Origin: Gammaproteobacteria bacterium
GTDB taxonomy: Bacteria; Pseudomonadota; Gammaproteobacteria; Pseudomonadales; Pseudohongiellaceae
DNA length: 59,345 nt
NCBI GenBank assembly: GCA_028818225.1
Contig: JAPPOG010000032.1
Coordinates: forward strand, 1 to 59,345
Reading direction: 5' to 3'
Under the pieces are notes generated by a model that saw only the letters and a program-made list of their open reading frames with translations, had not been told where the DNA came from and searched no databases. This document shows, piece after piece, positions 16,699 through 26,522 of the stretch (position 1 is the stretch's first letter; the number at the start of each line of letters is the position of its first letter). A program made the translations under genes and the position numbers.

Positions 16699-18078
16699 AT
16701 GAGGCTCCTATCTATGCGTAATTCCAAGCCCTTCATAACAAGCCTTTTAAGCCTATTCGCGGCTGGTTCATTCTCAGTCGTAAATGCCCAGGGCGATGCC
16801 CCTACTTTCTATGCCGATGCCCTACCGGTTTTCCAGAAAAACTGTGTAGCCTGCCACCAGGATAACCCACCTGATGTAGGCGGAATTTTTGCCCCCATGG
16901 CATTGGATAATTTTGATCAGGCCAAGATGTGGGCGCCTGTGATCCGAAACGCGGTGGCCACCAAGTACATGCCACCCTGGGGTGCGCATGAACGGCATCG
17001 CGGTGAATTCAAAGGCGAGCGCTACATGGATCAGAAAGAAAGAGAGCTCCTGATCGCCTGGGTTGATGGTGGTGCCGTGGAAGGGGATCCAGCTGACGCA
17101 GCGAGTGGTGATGCCCTGGTAGCGAATGGCGCTGGTACTACTTTGCCAGATTCGGGATGGTGGATTGGCGATCCTGACCTGGTGGTTCAGTTCGAAGAAG
17201 CAGTCTACGTACCGGATGAAGTGGAAGACTGGCAGCCAACCATCCAAATGCCTGTTCCCGAAGGTGCCCACGAAAATCCAGCCTGGATTTCAATGGCGGA
17301 ACTCGATCCCGGTGGTCCCCATGTACACCATATCGTTTCCAGCCACATGGGTGTTGGAGTACCGGGTCGCGGCCCCTTTACCTATCCTGAAGGCTGGGGC
17401 GTATTACTTCCTGAAGATCCCTTCATTACTGTAAACATGCACTATCACAAGGATCCTGGTGAAGGCACGGCCGTTAATGACATGACCCGCGCCGGCTTCA
17501 AGTTTTATGAAGAAGGCGATGTGATCAATCACGTGGTTGAAACCAATCTGCTACCCCATCGTGGTTGGACAATTCCTGCCGGTCACCCGAACTATGAAGT
17601 AAACAATACCTTTAACGTTGAAGAAGATATCTATCTCCTCTCCATGGGTCCTCACATGCACTATCGTGGTAAAGCCATGCGCTATGAGTTGGAATATCCC
17701 GATGGTGAGCGAGAAGTTTTACTGTGGGTTCCTGACTACGACTTCAACTGGCAATTCCTCTATGAATATGAGGTGCCAAAATTCATTCCTGCTGGCTCGA
17801 CCATGCACATGAGCTGGTGGTTCGATAATTCTGAAGCGAATCGCTTTAATCCTGATCCATCTCAGGATGTGGTTTACGGCCCGGCGACAACTGACGAAAT
17901 GGCTAATGCCCGCATCTACTATGCACCGACAACACCACGCGGCATCGTAGTAGGTGAGCCAATTCCTGAAGATGTTATTCAAACCGCACGGGAAGAAGAC
18001 GCTCGTCGTCGTGAGTTCTCCCAGCTGTTTGATCCAACTGCTGACGACTTCTCCTGGTTAGAAGAGGACAGCCGTTAA
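16699..18078 (+). CDS. Cytochrome c fused to a copper type II monooxygenase-like module
   Basis: 459 residues; signal peptide ending VVNAQG (about 30). An N-terminal haem motif CVACH (49-53) sits in a short cytochrome-like domain. The rest has the full ligand pattern of peptidylglycine/dopamine-type copper monooxygenases: HVHH (208-211) and HYH (248-250) for one copper, HMH (319-321) and the MHM region (369-371) for the other. MGPHMHYRGKAMRYEL closely recalls the family. Such enzymes hydroxylate a C-H bond with O2, taking electrons from ascorbate; here the fused haem may supply them. AGGAAG is six bases before the ATG. The gene at 18115 follows after 36 bases. Confidence 0.8.
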   Translation: MRLLSMRNSKPFITSLLSLFAAGSFSVVNAQGDAPTFYADALPVFQKNCVACHQDNPPDVGGIFAPMALDNFDQAKMWAPVIRNAVATKYMPPWGAHERHRGEFKGERYMDQKERELLIAWVDGGAVEGDPADAASGDALVANGAGTTLPDSGWWIGDPDLVVQFEEAVYVPDEVEDWQPTIQMPVPEGAHENPAWISMAELDPGGPHVHHIVSSHMGVGVPGRGPFTYPEGWGVLLPEDPFITVNMHYHKDPGEGTAVNDMTRAGFKFYEEGDVINHVVETNLLPHRGWTIPAGHPNYEVNNTFNVEEDIYLLSMGPHMHYRGKAMRYELEYPDGEREVLLWVPDYDFNWQFLYEYEVPKFIPAGSTMHMSWWFDNSEANRFNPDPSQDVVYGPATTDEMANARIYYAPTTPRGIVVGEPIPEDVIQTAREEDARRREFSQLFDPTADDFSWLEEDSR

Positions 18079-18114
18079 TTCAATCGTTACATAAGTAAAG
18101 GTGAGGAGACTCCC

Positions 18115-19098
18115 ATGGCAATAATAAAAAAATCATTAACTGGAATTCTCCTCACTACCACCCTGCTGGGCACGGCAATCGCGTCGGCCCAGGACTACAT
18201 CGTTCCCCGCACGCCTGATGGTCAACCTGACTTTTCCGGCGTGTGGACCAACGACACTATTACTCCCATGGAACGCCCTGCGTCACTGCAAGGCCGCGCT
18301 TTTTTAACCGAAGATGAAATCGCCGCCATGGAACGCAATATCGCCGAGCGTCGTGAGTTTGCAGATAACAATATTGTGGTTGAAGTAGGCGGAAACATCG
18401 GTGGTTATAACCAGGTTTGGCTGGATTCCGGTGACACGGTTCTCTCTACTGGCCAGACCTCATTAATTGTTGATCCACCTAATGGTCGTGCCCCACTGCG
18501 AGAATCTGCAGCCGCTGTCCGCGATTACTATTTCGCCCATGTAGAAGATCACTATATCTACCATACTGTGTGGGATCGCTGCTTAACCCGCGGAGTACCT
18601 GGTTCAATGTTGCCTGCTGGCTATAACAATGCTTATCGTTTTATCCAAACACCTGACACCTTCACCATAGTTTACGAAATGATTCATGACGTGCGCACGA
18701 TTCATCTCAACAAAGACAAGCCAATCGATGACAAGGTGAAACTTTACATGGGGGATTCCATTGCCCACTGGGAAGATGACACGCTTGTAGTTGAAACAAC
18801 CAACTTCAATGACCGCGGCATGATTGCATCAAGCAGTGCCGGCGCCAGACTAAAAGGTGTGCCAGTTACTGAAGATCTGCATGTAGTTGAACGCTTCACA
18901 CGAGTCAGCGAAAGCACCATCATCTGGTCAGCCACAATTACCGATCCAGAAATCTATACACAACCTTTTACCATCTCGATGCCACTGACAAATGAACCGG
19001 ATTACGTCATGTACGAGTATGCCTGTCATGAAGGAAATTACGCGATTCCCAACATCTTGAGCGCAGGTCGGGCCAGGGAACAACAAGCCAGCAATTAG
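18115..19098 (+). CDS. Exported protein of unknown function
   Basis: 327 residues; signal peptide ending IASAQ. The TPDGQPDFSGVWTNDTITPMERP start is typical of a large family of uncharacterised exported proteins that I recall from gammaproteobacteria and acidobacteria. A lipocalin-like or beta-rich fold is likely from content (WEDDTLVVETTNFND, VVERFTRVSESTIIWS). It follows the cytochrome-copper oxygenase gene by 36 bases with GAGGAG before its ATG, so they are probably co-transcribed, which suggests a shared periplasmic job. No catalytic residues are recognised. Confidence 0.75.
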   Translation: MAIIKKSLTGILLTTTLLGTAIASAQDYIVPRTPDGQPDFSGVWTNDTITPMERPASLQGRAFLTEDEIAAMERNIAERREFADNNIVVEVGGNIGGYNQVWLDSGDTVLSTGQTSLIVDPPNGRAPLRESAAAVRDYYFAHVEDHYIYHTVWDRCLTRGVPGSMLPAGYNNAYRFIQTPDTFTIVYEMIHDVRTIHLNKDKPIDDKVKLYMGDSIAHWEDDTLVVETTNFNDRGMIASSSAGARLKGVPVTEDLHVVERFTRVSESTIIWSATITDPEIYTQPFTISMPLTNEPDYVMYEYACHEGNYAIPNILSAGRAREQQASN

Positions 19099-19216
19099 TC
19101 TCACTATTTTCCAACACTTTTTGGCTATGGCACCGAGGGGCTGAGGCGAAAATGAGCTGCCGCTCTCCGACATGCGTAGGGTAAGACGGCACGCTCAGTA
19201 CCTGGAGCTAGTAAGA

Positions 19217-21238
19217 TCAGTTGGCTGCGCCCAGGGCGTCCCAGTGTTTAATGCGAACCTTCACGGTTTCCATGTCGTGCTGGCATACACCGGAACGAGC
19301 GATTAACTTGCTCTCACAAATATCGCAACGCACACATTCCTTGAAGTCTATTTTCGGCCCACGAATAGCTCCAGTAGGACAGGAATGCTCACACACCTTG
19401 CACACATCACACTGCGGCACGCGCTTGATGCGCCAGGGTGAGACGAACGCCATAACACCCAGGGCGGCACCGAGTGGGCAGGCATAACGGCAATAAAACC
19501 TCGAGACGAAAATTGAAGCCAGTATGAATGCTGCAAGAATTCCCCACAGCACATAGGACTGACTGAAATAAAAGATTGTTCCAAATGGTTCGAAGTACTG
19601 GAACAAACTTAAATTAGTGAACGAAATTGCCATGATAATGAGGAAGGCCAGGACCAGGTACTTGATATAAATTGCCTTGTCATGAATGCCAGCCGGCAAT
19701 TCTTTTTGGAAGTGTCTGGGCGTTAAGTGAGCAATAAAATCCTGAAGCGCGCCAAATGGACACAAGGACGAACAAAAGACCCTACCCCAGAATAATGTTG
19801 TCACTACTGTAAACACGATAATCAGGAGTTGCGGCAAATCACTTCGAAACATTGACGGCCCGATCTTCACAAAGTTAGTAATGTGAGATACAGAAACAAA
19901 ACCGCCATCCATAAAGCCCAGATACACTAATGTGAATACAAGCGTTGCCCAACGTATGCCTGCACTTTTTCTGAGAAACGCTGTCATTACCATCGCCAAC
20001 AGCACTAACAGAATAGCCACTTCCATCCAGGGAGCATCGTTTATCAAACTGGCATACAAGCCCTCATTCTGGAATGCTGTTAAGTCATCTTCGTATTCAG
20101 GCAGGAGTTCCGGCGGAATGGGTTGGCCGGTAGCAAGGGCCAGGGGTATTTGCGGTACCTGATAGGAAGTTCGCGCTATGGTGCCAAACTCCCCGACTCT
20201 TCCCCCGGTGTTGTACAACACCTCGAAAGGCTGATTGAGATCTATATTCGGATCCAGCACCATAGCTCCCGCGAAGCGGACCTGATCCGCGATCTTGCCA
20301 TAGTCGGCACTGCCAACATAAACAAAACGGCGTCTTTCGATGGGATATATTGCTTCTCCCTGTTGCACCGCCAATCTTTCCTGCCTGAAAGGTTGAGAAG
20401 AATTGCCGTCGATCCCCACCAGCAGCATATTTCCATCGCGAACCCTGGCACTGGCTTCACGATCGGCTCGGGAATAATCCACTTCTCCCACTAATAACTC
20501 ACCCAAACCATCATGACCTATAAAGGCCAAGGCAAGATGCAATTCAGTTCCATCCGGCTGGGTGATAGCCCAGTTAACCACCAACCCGTTTTCTTCCATG
20601 TCCTCCCAGCTTTGTCCGGCAAGCACCTGCAAGGCAACAGCATCAGCGCTTGTTAAGGCCACGAATTCAGAATCGCTTAGATAGGATTCAGCAATCCTTC
20701 TTGCTGCGTTACGCACGCCTCGCGACACAGCCCAGGCAGTGATAGTCGCCCTGGAAATTCCATCCACGTCGCGACCGATTCGAAACCCTTCGACGATATT
20801 TTTGTCTTCAAACTGATCAGGAAAATATTCGCTATTGATGAAATCACCACGAATAGATCGATAGGATTCGATGTAATGCAGTATCTTAATGCCAGTTAGG
20901 GTTCCTCTTAAATCCATACCGACCAACACATCGATTGGGGCCGAATACCCTATTTCCTCTGGCGGTAAATCCGGCGTCTCAAACAGGTAACCAATAGTTT
21001 CCAATTCATTGGATTCAGGGTTTTCACGCAGCGCTTTATAAACAGGTGGCGCACCTTCCTTTGGCGTAAATTGTTCAGCTTCAGGAAACACTTCACGCAG
21101 GATTTCTTCAGTCACTTCGATTGGTGGTTGCGCCGATACATGCGCAGCTGCAATCAGGGTCAGAACGGATAAAATCAGCGTAGATACAGAGATGAAGCAG
21201 TGCTGGAAAAATCGCTTCACGGTAATTGAAAACGGCAT
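19217..21238 (-). CDS. NosR/NirI-like FMN-binding polyferredoxin membrane protein
   Basis: 673 residues. A signal or anchor at the N-terminus is followed by a periplasmic FMN-binding domain with DGISRATITAWAV (a threonine flavinylation-type site), then about five membrane helices. Two CxxxCP motifs (CSSLCPFGALQDF and CRYACPLGAA) and two ferredoxin-like clusters (CDVCKVCEHSCP, CVRCDICESK) end the protein. This is the NosR architecture, which passes quinol electrons to the periplasm. No nosZ or other denitrification gene is present, so it may drive another periplasmic acceptor, for example the neighbouring cytochrome-copper protein. That link is inference. Confidence 0.85.
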   Translation of the reverse strand: MPFSITVKRFFQHCFISVSTLILSVLTLIAAAHVSAQPPIEVTEEILREVFPEAEQFTPKEGAPPVYKALRENPESNELETIGYLFETPDLPPEEIGYSAPIDVLVGMDLRGTLTGIKILHYIESYRSIRGDFINSEYFPDQFEDKNIVEGFRIGRDVDGISRATITAWAVSRGVRNAARRIAESYLSDSEFVALTSADAVALQVLAGQSWEDMEENGLVVNWAITQPDGTELHLALAFIGHDGLGELLVGEVDYSRADREASARVRDGNMLLVGIDGNSSQPFRQERLAVQQGEAIYPIERRRFVYVGSADYGKIADQVRFAGAMVLDPNIDLNQPFEVLYNTGGRVGEFGTIARTSYQVPQIPLALATGQPIPPELLPEYEDDLTAFQNEGLYASLINDAPWMEVAILLVLLAMVMTAFLRKSAGIRWATLVFTLVYLGFMDGGFVSVSHITNFVKIGPSMFRSDLPQLLIIVFTVVTTLFWGRVFCSSLCPFGALQDFIAHLTPRHFQKELPAGIHDKAIYIKYLVLAFLIIMAISFTNLSLFQYFEPFGTIFYFSQSYVLWGILAAFILASIFVSRFYCRYACPLGAALGVMAFVSPWRIKRVPQCDVCKVCEHSCPTGAIRGPKIDFKECVRCDICESKLIARSGVCQHDMETVKVRIKHWDALGAAN

Positions 21239-21852
21239 TCTTATTCTTCGTAAAACAGCTGGTGCATCTATGCTACACAGATTGGGTTAGGGATAACACA
21301 TTTGAACGGGTTGCGAATGAAACAAAATGTGTCAATACCGCGAAATGCCTGGCCTGGCGAACGTTTCGAGCATCTCTGTACAACCTGTGAAACTTCCCTG
21401 TTGCTACCGAAGAATTCCGTAAAGCAGAGCTGTGTTTTGCAGAGTGAGAGCAATAACATGCAGGGGCAAAAAGTCTTCCGAGGGCTGCATAAAGTTATTA
21501 GTGATAATAGCCCTAACATCGTCATGATAATGAACCTGTCGAACATGGTTCATCGCATCAATAAATCATTCCCTGCATTCATTACCGATGGTGAAATCGG
21601 ACCACCGACCTTTGGCCTGATCACTGATCAGCAAGCGAAGAAATGGCAGTAGTAGGTCCAGGCTGGCAACAAAACCTGGCTGGTAATAGTTTGTTGCAGC
21701 AGTCGTCCGGGCAGCGGCCGCAATCCAGGTAACCTGGCACTGGCCTGCAACTGCGTTTGCTGCCGGGCTTATATTCCCTGACCCATAGCTGGACTGTGAT
21801 CCCTGTAGTGTTTATGCTGCGCTCTTCAATCGGATAAAGCTTGATAATAAAA
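21239..21852. other. 600-base gap between divergent genes, no supported gene
   Basis: This separates the NosR-like gene (minus) from the PQQ dehydrogenase (plus). One open frame (21302-21652) ends in MVHRINKSFPAFITDG and GPPTFGLITDQQAKKW, which looks mildly protein-like, but it has a TTG start, no recognisable family and no ribosome site. Promoters for both flanking genes must lie here; none is convincing by eye. Confidence 0.35.
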
Positions 21853-23619
21853 ATGATAAAAAAGACGGCCCATAGCATTGCTCTTTTACTCGGTTTACTT
21901 GCTACACCGGGTTTTTCGCAAATCCTCGAATACCAAGCAGTCACCGATGCCATGCTGCAGAACCCCCCTGTCGAAGAGTGGCTAAGCTGGCGCGGCACAC
22001 CGCGCAGTTGGGGATATAGCCCACTCGATCAAATCAACACTGATAATGTTGCTCAGCTGCAACTGGTCTGGTCTATGGCATTAGATGACAGCGGTGCCGG
22101 GCAGGCGGCGCCGTTGGTTCATGACGGCGTAATGTTCGTCCCTGGCCCACGAGGTGTAGTGCAAGCAATCAATGCAGCCAATGGAGATTTACTCTGGGAA
22201 TATCGACCGGGAATTACACCTTCAATTGATGACACCGATCGGGAAATAAGCGCAGAGGATTTGGGGGATGCCGCCATGGCGGCAACTGCCTTCGCCGGTG
22301 TCGGTCGCGGCGTGCAGAAAAACCTCGCCATCTATGGCGACATGGTTTACTACGCCACTGAAAATGCCAGTATACGAGGCTTGGATGCACGCACTGGACG
22401 CCTGGTCTGGGAAACACAAACTGCCGATCCGGCGCTGGGCTACTTCTATACAGCAGGTCCTGTTGTTGCCAATGGCGTATTGGTAACCGGCATTACCGGA
22501 TGTGAACGTTACAAAGACGGCAACTGCTATTTCACCGGGCACGATCCACAAACCGGTGCAGAGCTCTGGCGCTTCGAAACGGTAGCTGCTCCAGGCACAC
22601 CGGGTGGAGAGACCTGGGGTGAATTGCCTTTGCGTTTCCGCGCCGGCGGCGATTCCTGGCAGGCAGGTAGTTACGACCCTGCACGCAATCTTGTCTTTAT
22701 GGGTACTTCACAGGCAAAACCCTGGGCCAGAGCAGTACGGGGCACCGACGGTGATGCGTTGTATACCAATTCAACCATCGCCCTTAATCCAAATACGGGG
22801 GAAATGAATTGGTATTACCAGCATCTTCCTGGCGAAACCCATGACATGGATGAAAACTTTGAAACGGTGCTGATCGATGTCGACGGCCGCGACTCGATTT
22901 TTAAAATGGGTAAATTAGCAATCCTGTGGCAACTGGATAGACAGACTGGTGAAGTAATTCGCGCGACAGACGTGGGATATCAAACTATCGTTAATGTAAA
23001 TCCGGTAAACGGCAATATTACTTACCGTGATGGCATGATTCCTCGCATCGGTCAGCAAATCGACATGTGCCCAAGCACTTCCGGATTCAAGAGCTGGCGC
23101 GCCATGGCCTACTCGCCGCAAACGGAAGCCATGTATATTCCAATTACACTTAATTGTGAATTGGCAACCTTTGGCCCAACGGAACAAGTATTAGGCGGCG
23201 GTGGACCAGGACCAGTTCGACGAATTAACTATCCTCACCATGATGCTGACGAAAATCTCGGCGAGCTTCTGGTCATGAACATCCCTGAAGGTGATATCAA
23301 GTGGCGCTATCGACAACGGGCACCAATTAATACTGCCGCGCTTACTACCGGTGGCGGACTAGTTTTTGTCGGGGACTGGAATCGTTACTATTATGCTTTC
23401 AATGCCGAGACTGGCGAAAAACTCTGGCAGACACGCGTAACCACCTCGGCCCAGGGTTTTCCCATGTCTTACATGATTGACGGCAAACAATACATTGCCA
23501 TGCCGGTTGGAGTCGGTGGTGCTAGCTGGTCCGGCATGTTACCCAGGGATCTCGCGCCGGAACTGGCACGGCCTCGTAATGGAAATTCGATCCATGTATT
23601 TGCACTTCCTGGCGATTAA
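21853..23619 (+). CDS. PQQ-dependent dehydrogenase, alcohol/polyvinyl-alcohol type
   Basis: 588 residues from the ATG at 21853 (a TTG lies 12 bases upstream). Signal peptide ending PGFSQ. An eight-bladed quinoprotein propeller is shown by W-motif repeats (ANGDLLWEYR, RTGRLVWETQ, QTGAELWRFE, ETGEKLWQTR). The probable catalytic stretch is GETHDMDENFE, with Asp-x-Asp where alcohol dehydrogenases carry the base and a metal ligand. No vicinal CC disulfide; a Cys pair in TGCERYKDGNC may replace it. No haem domain, but a cytochrome c gene starts 11 bases after the stop and is the likely electron acceptor. Substrate unknown, probably an alcohol. Confidence 0.88.
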   Translation: MIKKTAHSIALLLGLLATPGFSQILEYQAVTDAMLQNPPVEEWLSWRGTPRSWGYSPLDQINTDNVAQLQLVWSMALDDSGAGQAAPLVHDGVMFVPGPRGVVQAINAANGDLLWEYRPGITPSIDDTDREISAEDLGDAAMAATAFAGVGRGVQKNLAIYGDMVYYATENASIRGLDARTGRLVWETQTADPALGYFYTAGPVVANGVLVTGITGCERYKDGNCYFTGHDPQTGAELWRFETVAAPGTPGGETWGELPLRFRAGGDSWQAGSYDPARNLVFMGTSQAKPWARAVRGTDGDALYTNSTIALNPNTGEMNWYYQHLPGETHDMDENFETVLIDVDGRDSIFKMGKLAILWQLDRQTGEVIRATDVGYQTIVNVNPVNGNITYRDGMIPRIGQQIDMCPSTSGFKSWRAMAYSPQTEAMYIPITLNCELATFGPTEQVLGGGGPGPVRRINYPHHDADENLGELLVMNIPEGDIKWRYRQRAPINTAALTTGGGLVFVGDWNRYYYAFNAETGEKLWQTRVTTSAQGFPMSYMIDGKQYIAMPVGVGGASWSGMLPRDLAPELARPRNGNSIHVFALPGD

Positions 23620-23629
23620 TAAAAGATTC

Positions 23630-24028
23630 ATGAAGCTTGCTGTTGGAGCGCTATGTTTACTGAGTGCACCGGCAGTTCTGAGTCAATCATTACAAGACGG
23701 CGTTTACACTGAAGCCCAGGCGGAACGTGGAGCCGAAGAATATTCCGCCCGCTGTGCCTCCTGCCACTCTGCTGACCTCAGAGGAAACAGCAACTCCCCC
23801 AGTCTGATCGGGCTAAGCTTTATGTTTATCTGGGAGGGCCGCAGCCTGGGTGAACTGTATGAAAAAATGAGTACGGAAATGCCCACGGAAGATCCCGGCA
23901 GCCTGTCGCAGCAAAGCTACGCCGCTATTCTTGCTTTTATCCTTCAATCCAATGAATTTCCAGTCGGTAACCACGAACTCCCATCCACTGCTGATGCCCT
24001 GAACAGCATTCAAATCAGTTCACAGTAA
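23630..24028 (+). CDS. Periplasmic cytochrome c, single haem
   Basis: 133 codons including the stop from the ATG at 23630; a start at 23594, inside the preceding gene, is possible. Signal peptide KLAVGALCLLSAPAVLSQ. A single haem site CASCH lies in EYSARCASCHSADLRG, with a probable Met ligand in KMSTEMPTEDPGSLS. The gene begins 11 bases after the PQQ dehydrogenase stop, so it is the natural electron acceptor of that enzyme. Confidence 0.88.
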   Translation: MKLAVGALCLLSAPAVLSQSLQDGVYTEAQAERGAEEYSARCASCHSADLRGNSNSPSLIGLSFMFIWEGRSLGELYEKMSTEMPTEDPGSLSQQSYAAILAFILQSNEFPVGNHELPSTADALNSIQISSQ

Positions 24029-24033
24029 GTCAT

Positions 24034-24527
24034 ATGAATTGGGAAATCATTGCTGCTGTAGCTGAACTTCTGGGAGCACTTGGAGTAATTGGCTCACTGG
24101 TGTACGTAGCGTACCAGGTTAAGGACAGTGCACGGGCTACTCGCATCGAATCAAAACTCCGTGTTACCGGGATGTTGGTAGATTTTGGCGACAAACTGCT
24201 GGATGACCCGAATCTCAGCAGAATCATGTTGGAGGGGCGCAAGAGAAGTTTGGCTACACCGCTGAACAGGCTATCGGCAAGATTCATATGGATGAACTTT
24301 TTATCGGTAATCCCGGCAGTCAACCCGGAGAAAATGCTGATGAATTTAAGGGAGTAATGGAAAGTATGAATGGCTCGCAGTTGGAAGTTGAAGTGCGCAT
24401 GCAAACCCTATCGCATAAAGGAAACATTCACAGCATCTATGTGCTACGAGAAACAGCAATAATTCCAACTGAAGGTGTACTGGAAAGCTTGTTGGAAACC
24501 GATGATGACGAAATAATTAACCAGTAG
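24034..24527 (+). pseudogene. Chimeric pseudogene: membrane-anchor fragment joined out of frame to a PAS-like tail
   Basis: The first part (from the ATG at 24034) encodes a membrane helix, ELLGALGVIGSLVYVAYQV, and runs as far as DDPNLSRIMLEGR, like the protein at 158. From about 24237 this frame loses sense, while the next frame begins with EKFGYTAEQAIGK and continues to EVRMQTLSHKGNIHSIYVLR. That is the look of a PAS domain (GYTAEEAIGK...). The two pieces meet near 24230-24245, the first frame ends at 24357 and the second at 24527. The best reading is a deletion fusion of two unrelated genes. It sits between the cytochrome c and the next PQQ gene. Confidence 0.65.
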
Positions 24528-24536
24528 GAATGCACT

Positions 24537-26507
24537 ATGAACAAAACAAGTAGCCTGGCTCTGATTATACTGGGATCTTCATTACTAATTAGTTGCAACG
24601 AAATACCTACCGAACCAGTAGCCGAATTAACTAATGCTCAATGGCATCATCATGGCGGCGATCACTTCTCCTCCAAGTACGCACCATTTGAGCAGATAAA
24701 TGGCAGCAACTTTGAACAATTGGAAGTAGTCTGGCGCTGGCAATCCGCTGATCTGCGAATTCCGGAGGATTTGCTTTATCCCACTGGTGACTACCGGGCT
24801 ACGCCGCTTTATATAGACGGCATCATGTATACCAACACCAATCATGGCCAGGTAGCAGCATTGGATCCCGCTTCTGGGGAAGAGTTGTGGTTGTTCGATC
24901 CAGAAAGTTACCTTTTTGGACCGCCAAATTTTTCGCCGGTGCAAACACGGGGCATCGAATACTGGACCGATGGCGAAGCCGAAAGGATATTTCTTGCCAC
25001 CCTGGGCAAGCAGTTAGTCTCTATCGATATTACAACAGGGGAGCCCGATCCCGAGTTTGGGGAAAACGGCTATGTTGATTTAAAGCAGGACCTCGGTCGC
25101 CTCGAATTCGAGATGAATAATATTACTCACGGTGCCCCACCCATTGCAGTGGGCAATTCCGTCATCGTCGGCTCGAAGATTTTCGACTACAGCATGAATA
25201 ACCGCAGCCCTCCCGGACACGTTCGCGCCTACGATACTCGAACGGGCGAATTTAAATGGCGGTTTAATACCATTCCCCAGCCCGGGGAAGAATTTAACGA
25301 TACCTGGGAAAATGATTCCTGGGCGATCGCAGGCAATACCAATGTCTGGACGTACATGTCTGCCGATGATGAACTGGGTATGGTCTATCTGCCAACTTCG
25401 ACTCCGACCAACGACTACTGGGGTGGTTATCGTCTGGGAGAAAATCTCTACGCTGAGAGTATCGTGGCGCTTAATGCCGAAACCGGAGAGCGAGTCTGGC
25501 ATTTTCAGACCGTGCACCATGGACTCTGGGATTACGATATCGCTTCTGCACCAAATCTCGTGGATATTGTTGTCGATGGCGAACCGATCAAAGCCATCGC
25601 CCAGGTTTCAAAAACGGGCTTTACCTATGTGTTCGACCGCGCTACCGGTGAGCCGGTATGGCCAATCGAAGAAGTGCCAGTACCACCTTCTACTGTACCA
25701 GGGGAGAGAGCGCACCCTACCCAGCCCATACCCACACGCCCCGCACCATTTGAACAGATTGGAGTTACCGAAGATGACTTGATCGATTTCACGCCAGAGC
25801 TACGGGAAGAAGCTCTCGAAATCGCCGGCAACTTTGTATTGGGAGATATCTTCACGCCGCCTATCTTGCAGGGAACAGATGGCAAGTCATCCACCTATGT
25901 CGTACCAGGTGCCGGCGGCGGCGCCAATTTTCCCGGCGCCTCCATGGACCCGGAAACGCAAATTCTCTATGTGCCCTCGGTAACTCGACCAACGGGTATG
26001 GCACTGGTTGCGCCACCGGAAGGTACCTCCGACTGGCCCTATGTTATTCGTTATGATCGAAGTGGTGGACCACAGGGCTTACCATTGCTAAAACCCCCTT
26101 ATCGTCGGATCACGGCAATCGACCTGAACACCGGCGACCATGTCTGGCAGATTCCTCTCGGAAAGGGTCCTACCGATCATCCTGCAATCGCCCATTTAAA
26201 CCTGGGTGATCTTGGTACCGCCTTCAATGATGTAGTGGCCGAAGGTGGCTTACTCATTACCAGGTCTCTGGTGATCTCTTACCTGGCATCCAAGGACGAA
26301 ATTGCGCCGGAAGAAACTGGCTCAATTCTGGTGGCATTCGATAAAACCACTGGAGAAAAACGGGGGCAGGTGCTCGTGGACCAGCGCTTGCACGGCCCGA
26401 TCATGAGCTATCAGCATGAGAACAAACAATACATTGCCGTTGCCGGCGGTGGTCGCGATAATGACGATGAATTATTAGTGTTCGCCTTACCGGATTCTGG
26501 CGACTAA
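24537..26507 (+). CDS. PQQ-dependent dehydrogenase lipoprotein, glucose/quinate dehydrogenase type
   Basis: 656 residues. The lipobox LLISC puts the lipid-anchored Cys at 20. Propeller W-motifs include ASGEELWLFD, RTGEFKWRFN and ETGERVWHFQ. The segment TVHHGLWDYDIASAP (Asp332, Asp334) matches the catalytic loop of membrane glucose dehydrogenase, and the later VSKTGFTYVFDRATGEPVWPIEE supplies the conserved Lys. The enzyme should oxidise a sugar, cyclic alcohol or similar in the periplasm. It lacks the N-terminal membrane helices of E. coli Gcd. AGGA lies seven bases before the ATG. A cupin gene follows after 15 bases. Confidence 0.9.
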   Translation: MNKTSSLALIILGSSLLISCNEIPTEPVAELTNAQWHHHGGDHFSSKYAPFEQINGSNFEQLEVVWRWQSADLRIPEDLLYPTGDYRATPLYIDGIMYTNTNHGQVAALDPASGEELWLFDPESYLFGPPNFSPVQTRGIEYWTDGEAERIFLATLGKQLVSIDITTGEPDPEFGENGYVDLKQDLGRLEFEMNNITHGAPPIAVGNSVIVGSKIFDYSMNNRSPPGHVRAYDTRTGEFKWRFNTIPQPGEEFNDTWENDSWAIAGNTNVWTYMSADDELGMVYLPTSTPTNDYWGGYRLGENLYAESIVALNAETGERVWHFQTVHHGLWDYDIASAPNLVDIVVDGEPIKAIAQVSKTGFTYVFDRATGEPVWPIEEVPVPPSTVPGERAHPTQPIPTRPAPFEQIGVTEDDLIDFTPELREEALEIAGNFVLGDIFTPPILQGTDGKSSTYVVPGAGGGANFPGASMDPETQILYVPSVTRPTGMALVAPPEGTSDWPYVIRYDRSGGPQGLPLLKPPYRRITAIDLNTGDHVWQIPLGKGPTDHPAIAHLNLGDLGTAFNDVVAEGGLLITRSLVISYLASKDEIAPEETGSILVAFDKTTGEKRGQVLVDQRLHGPIMSYQHENKQYIAVAGGGRDNDDELLVFALPDSGD

Positions 26508-26522
26508 ATACTGGAAGTAGTT

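Noticed and set aside
21302..21652. 116-codon open frame with a mildly protein-like C-terminus
   Set aside because: TTG start, no ribosome site, no recognised family; left as an uncertain gap.
24537..26507. Calling the WDYD loop of this enzyme a lanthanide signature
   Set aside because: Membrane glucose-dehydrogenase relatives with WD.D use Mg or Ca, so the marker is not informative in this subfamily.
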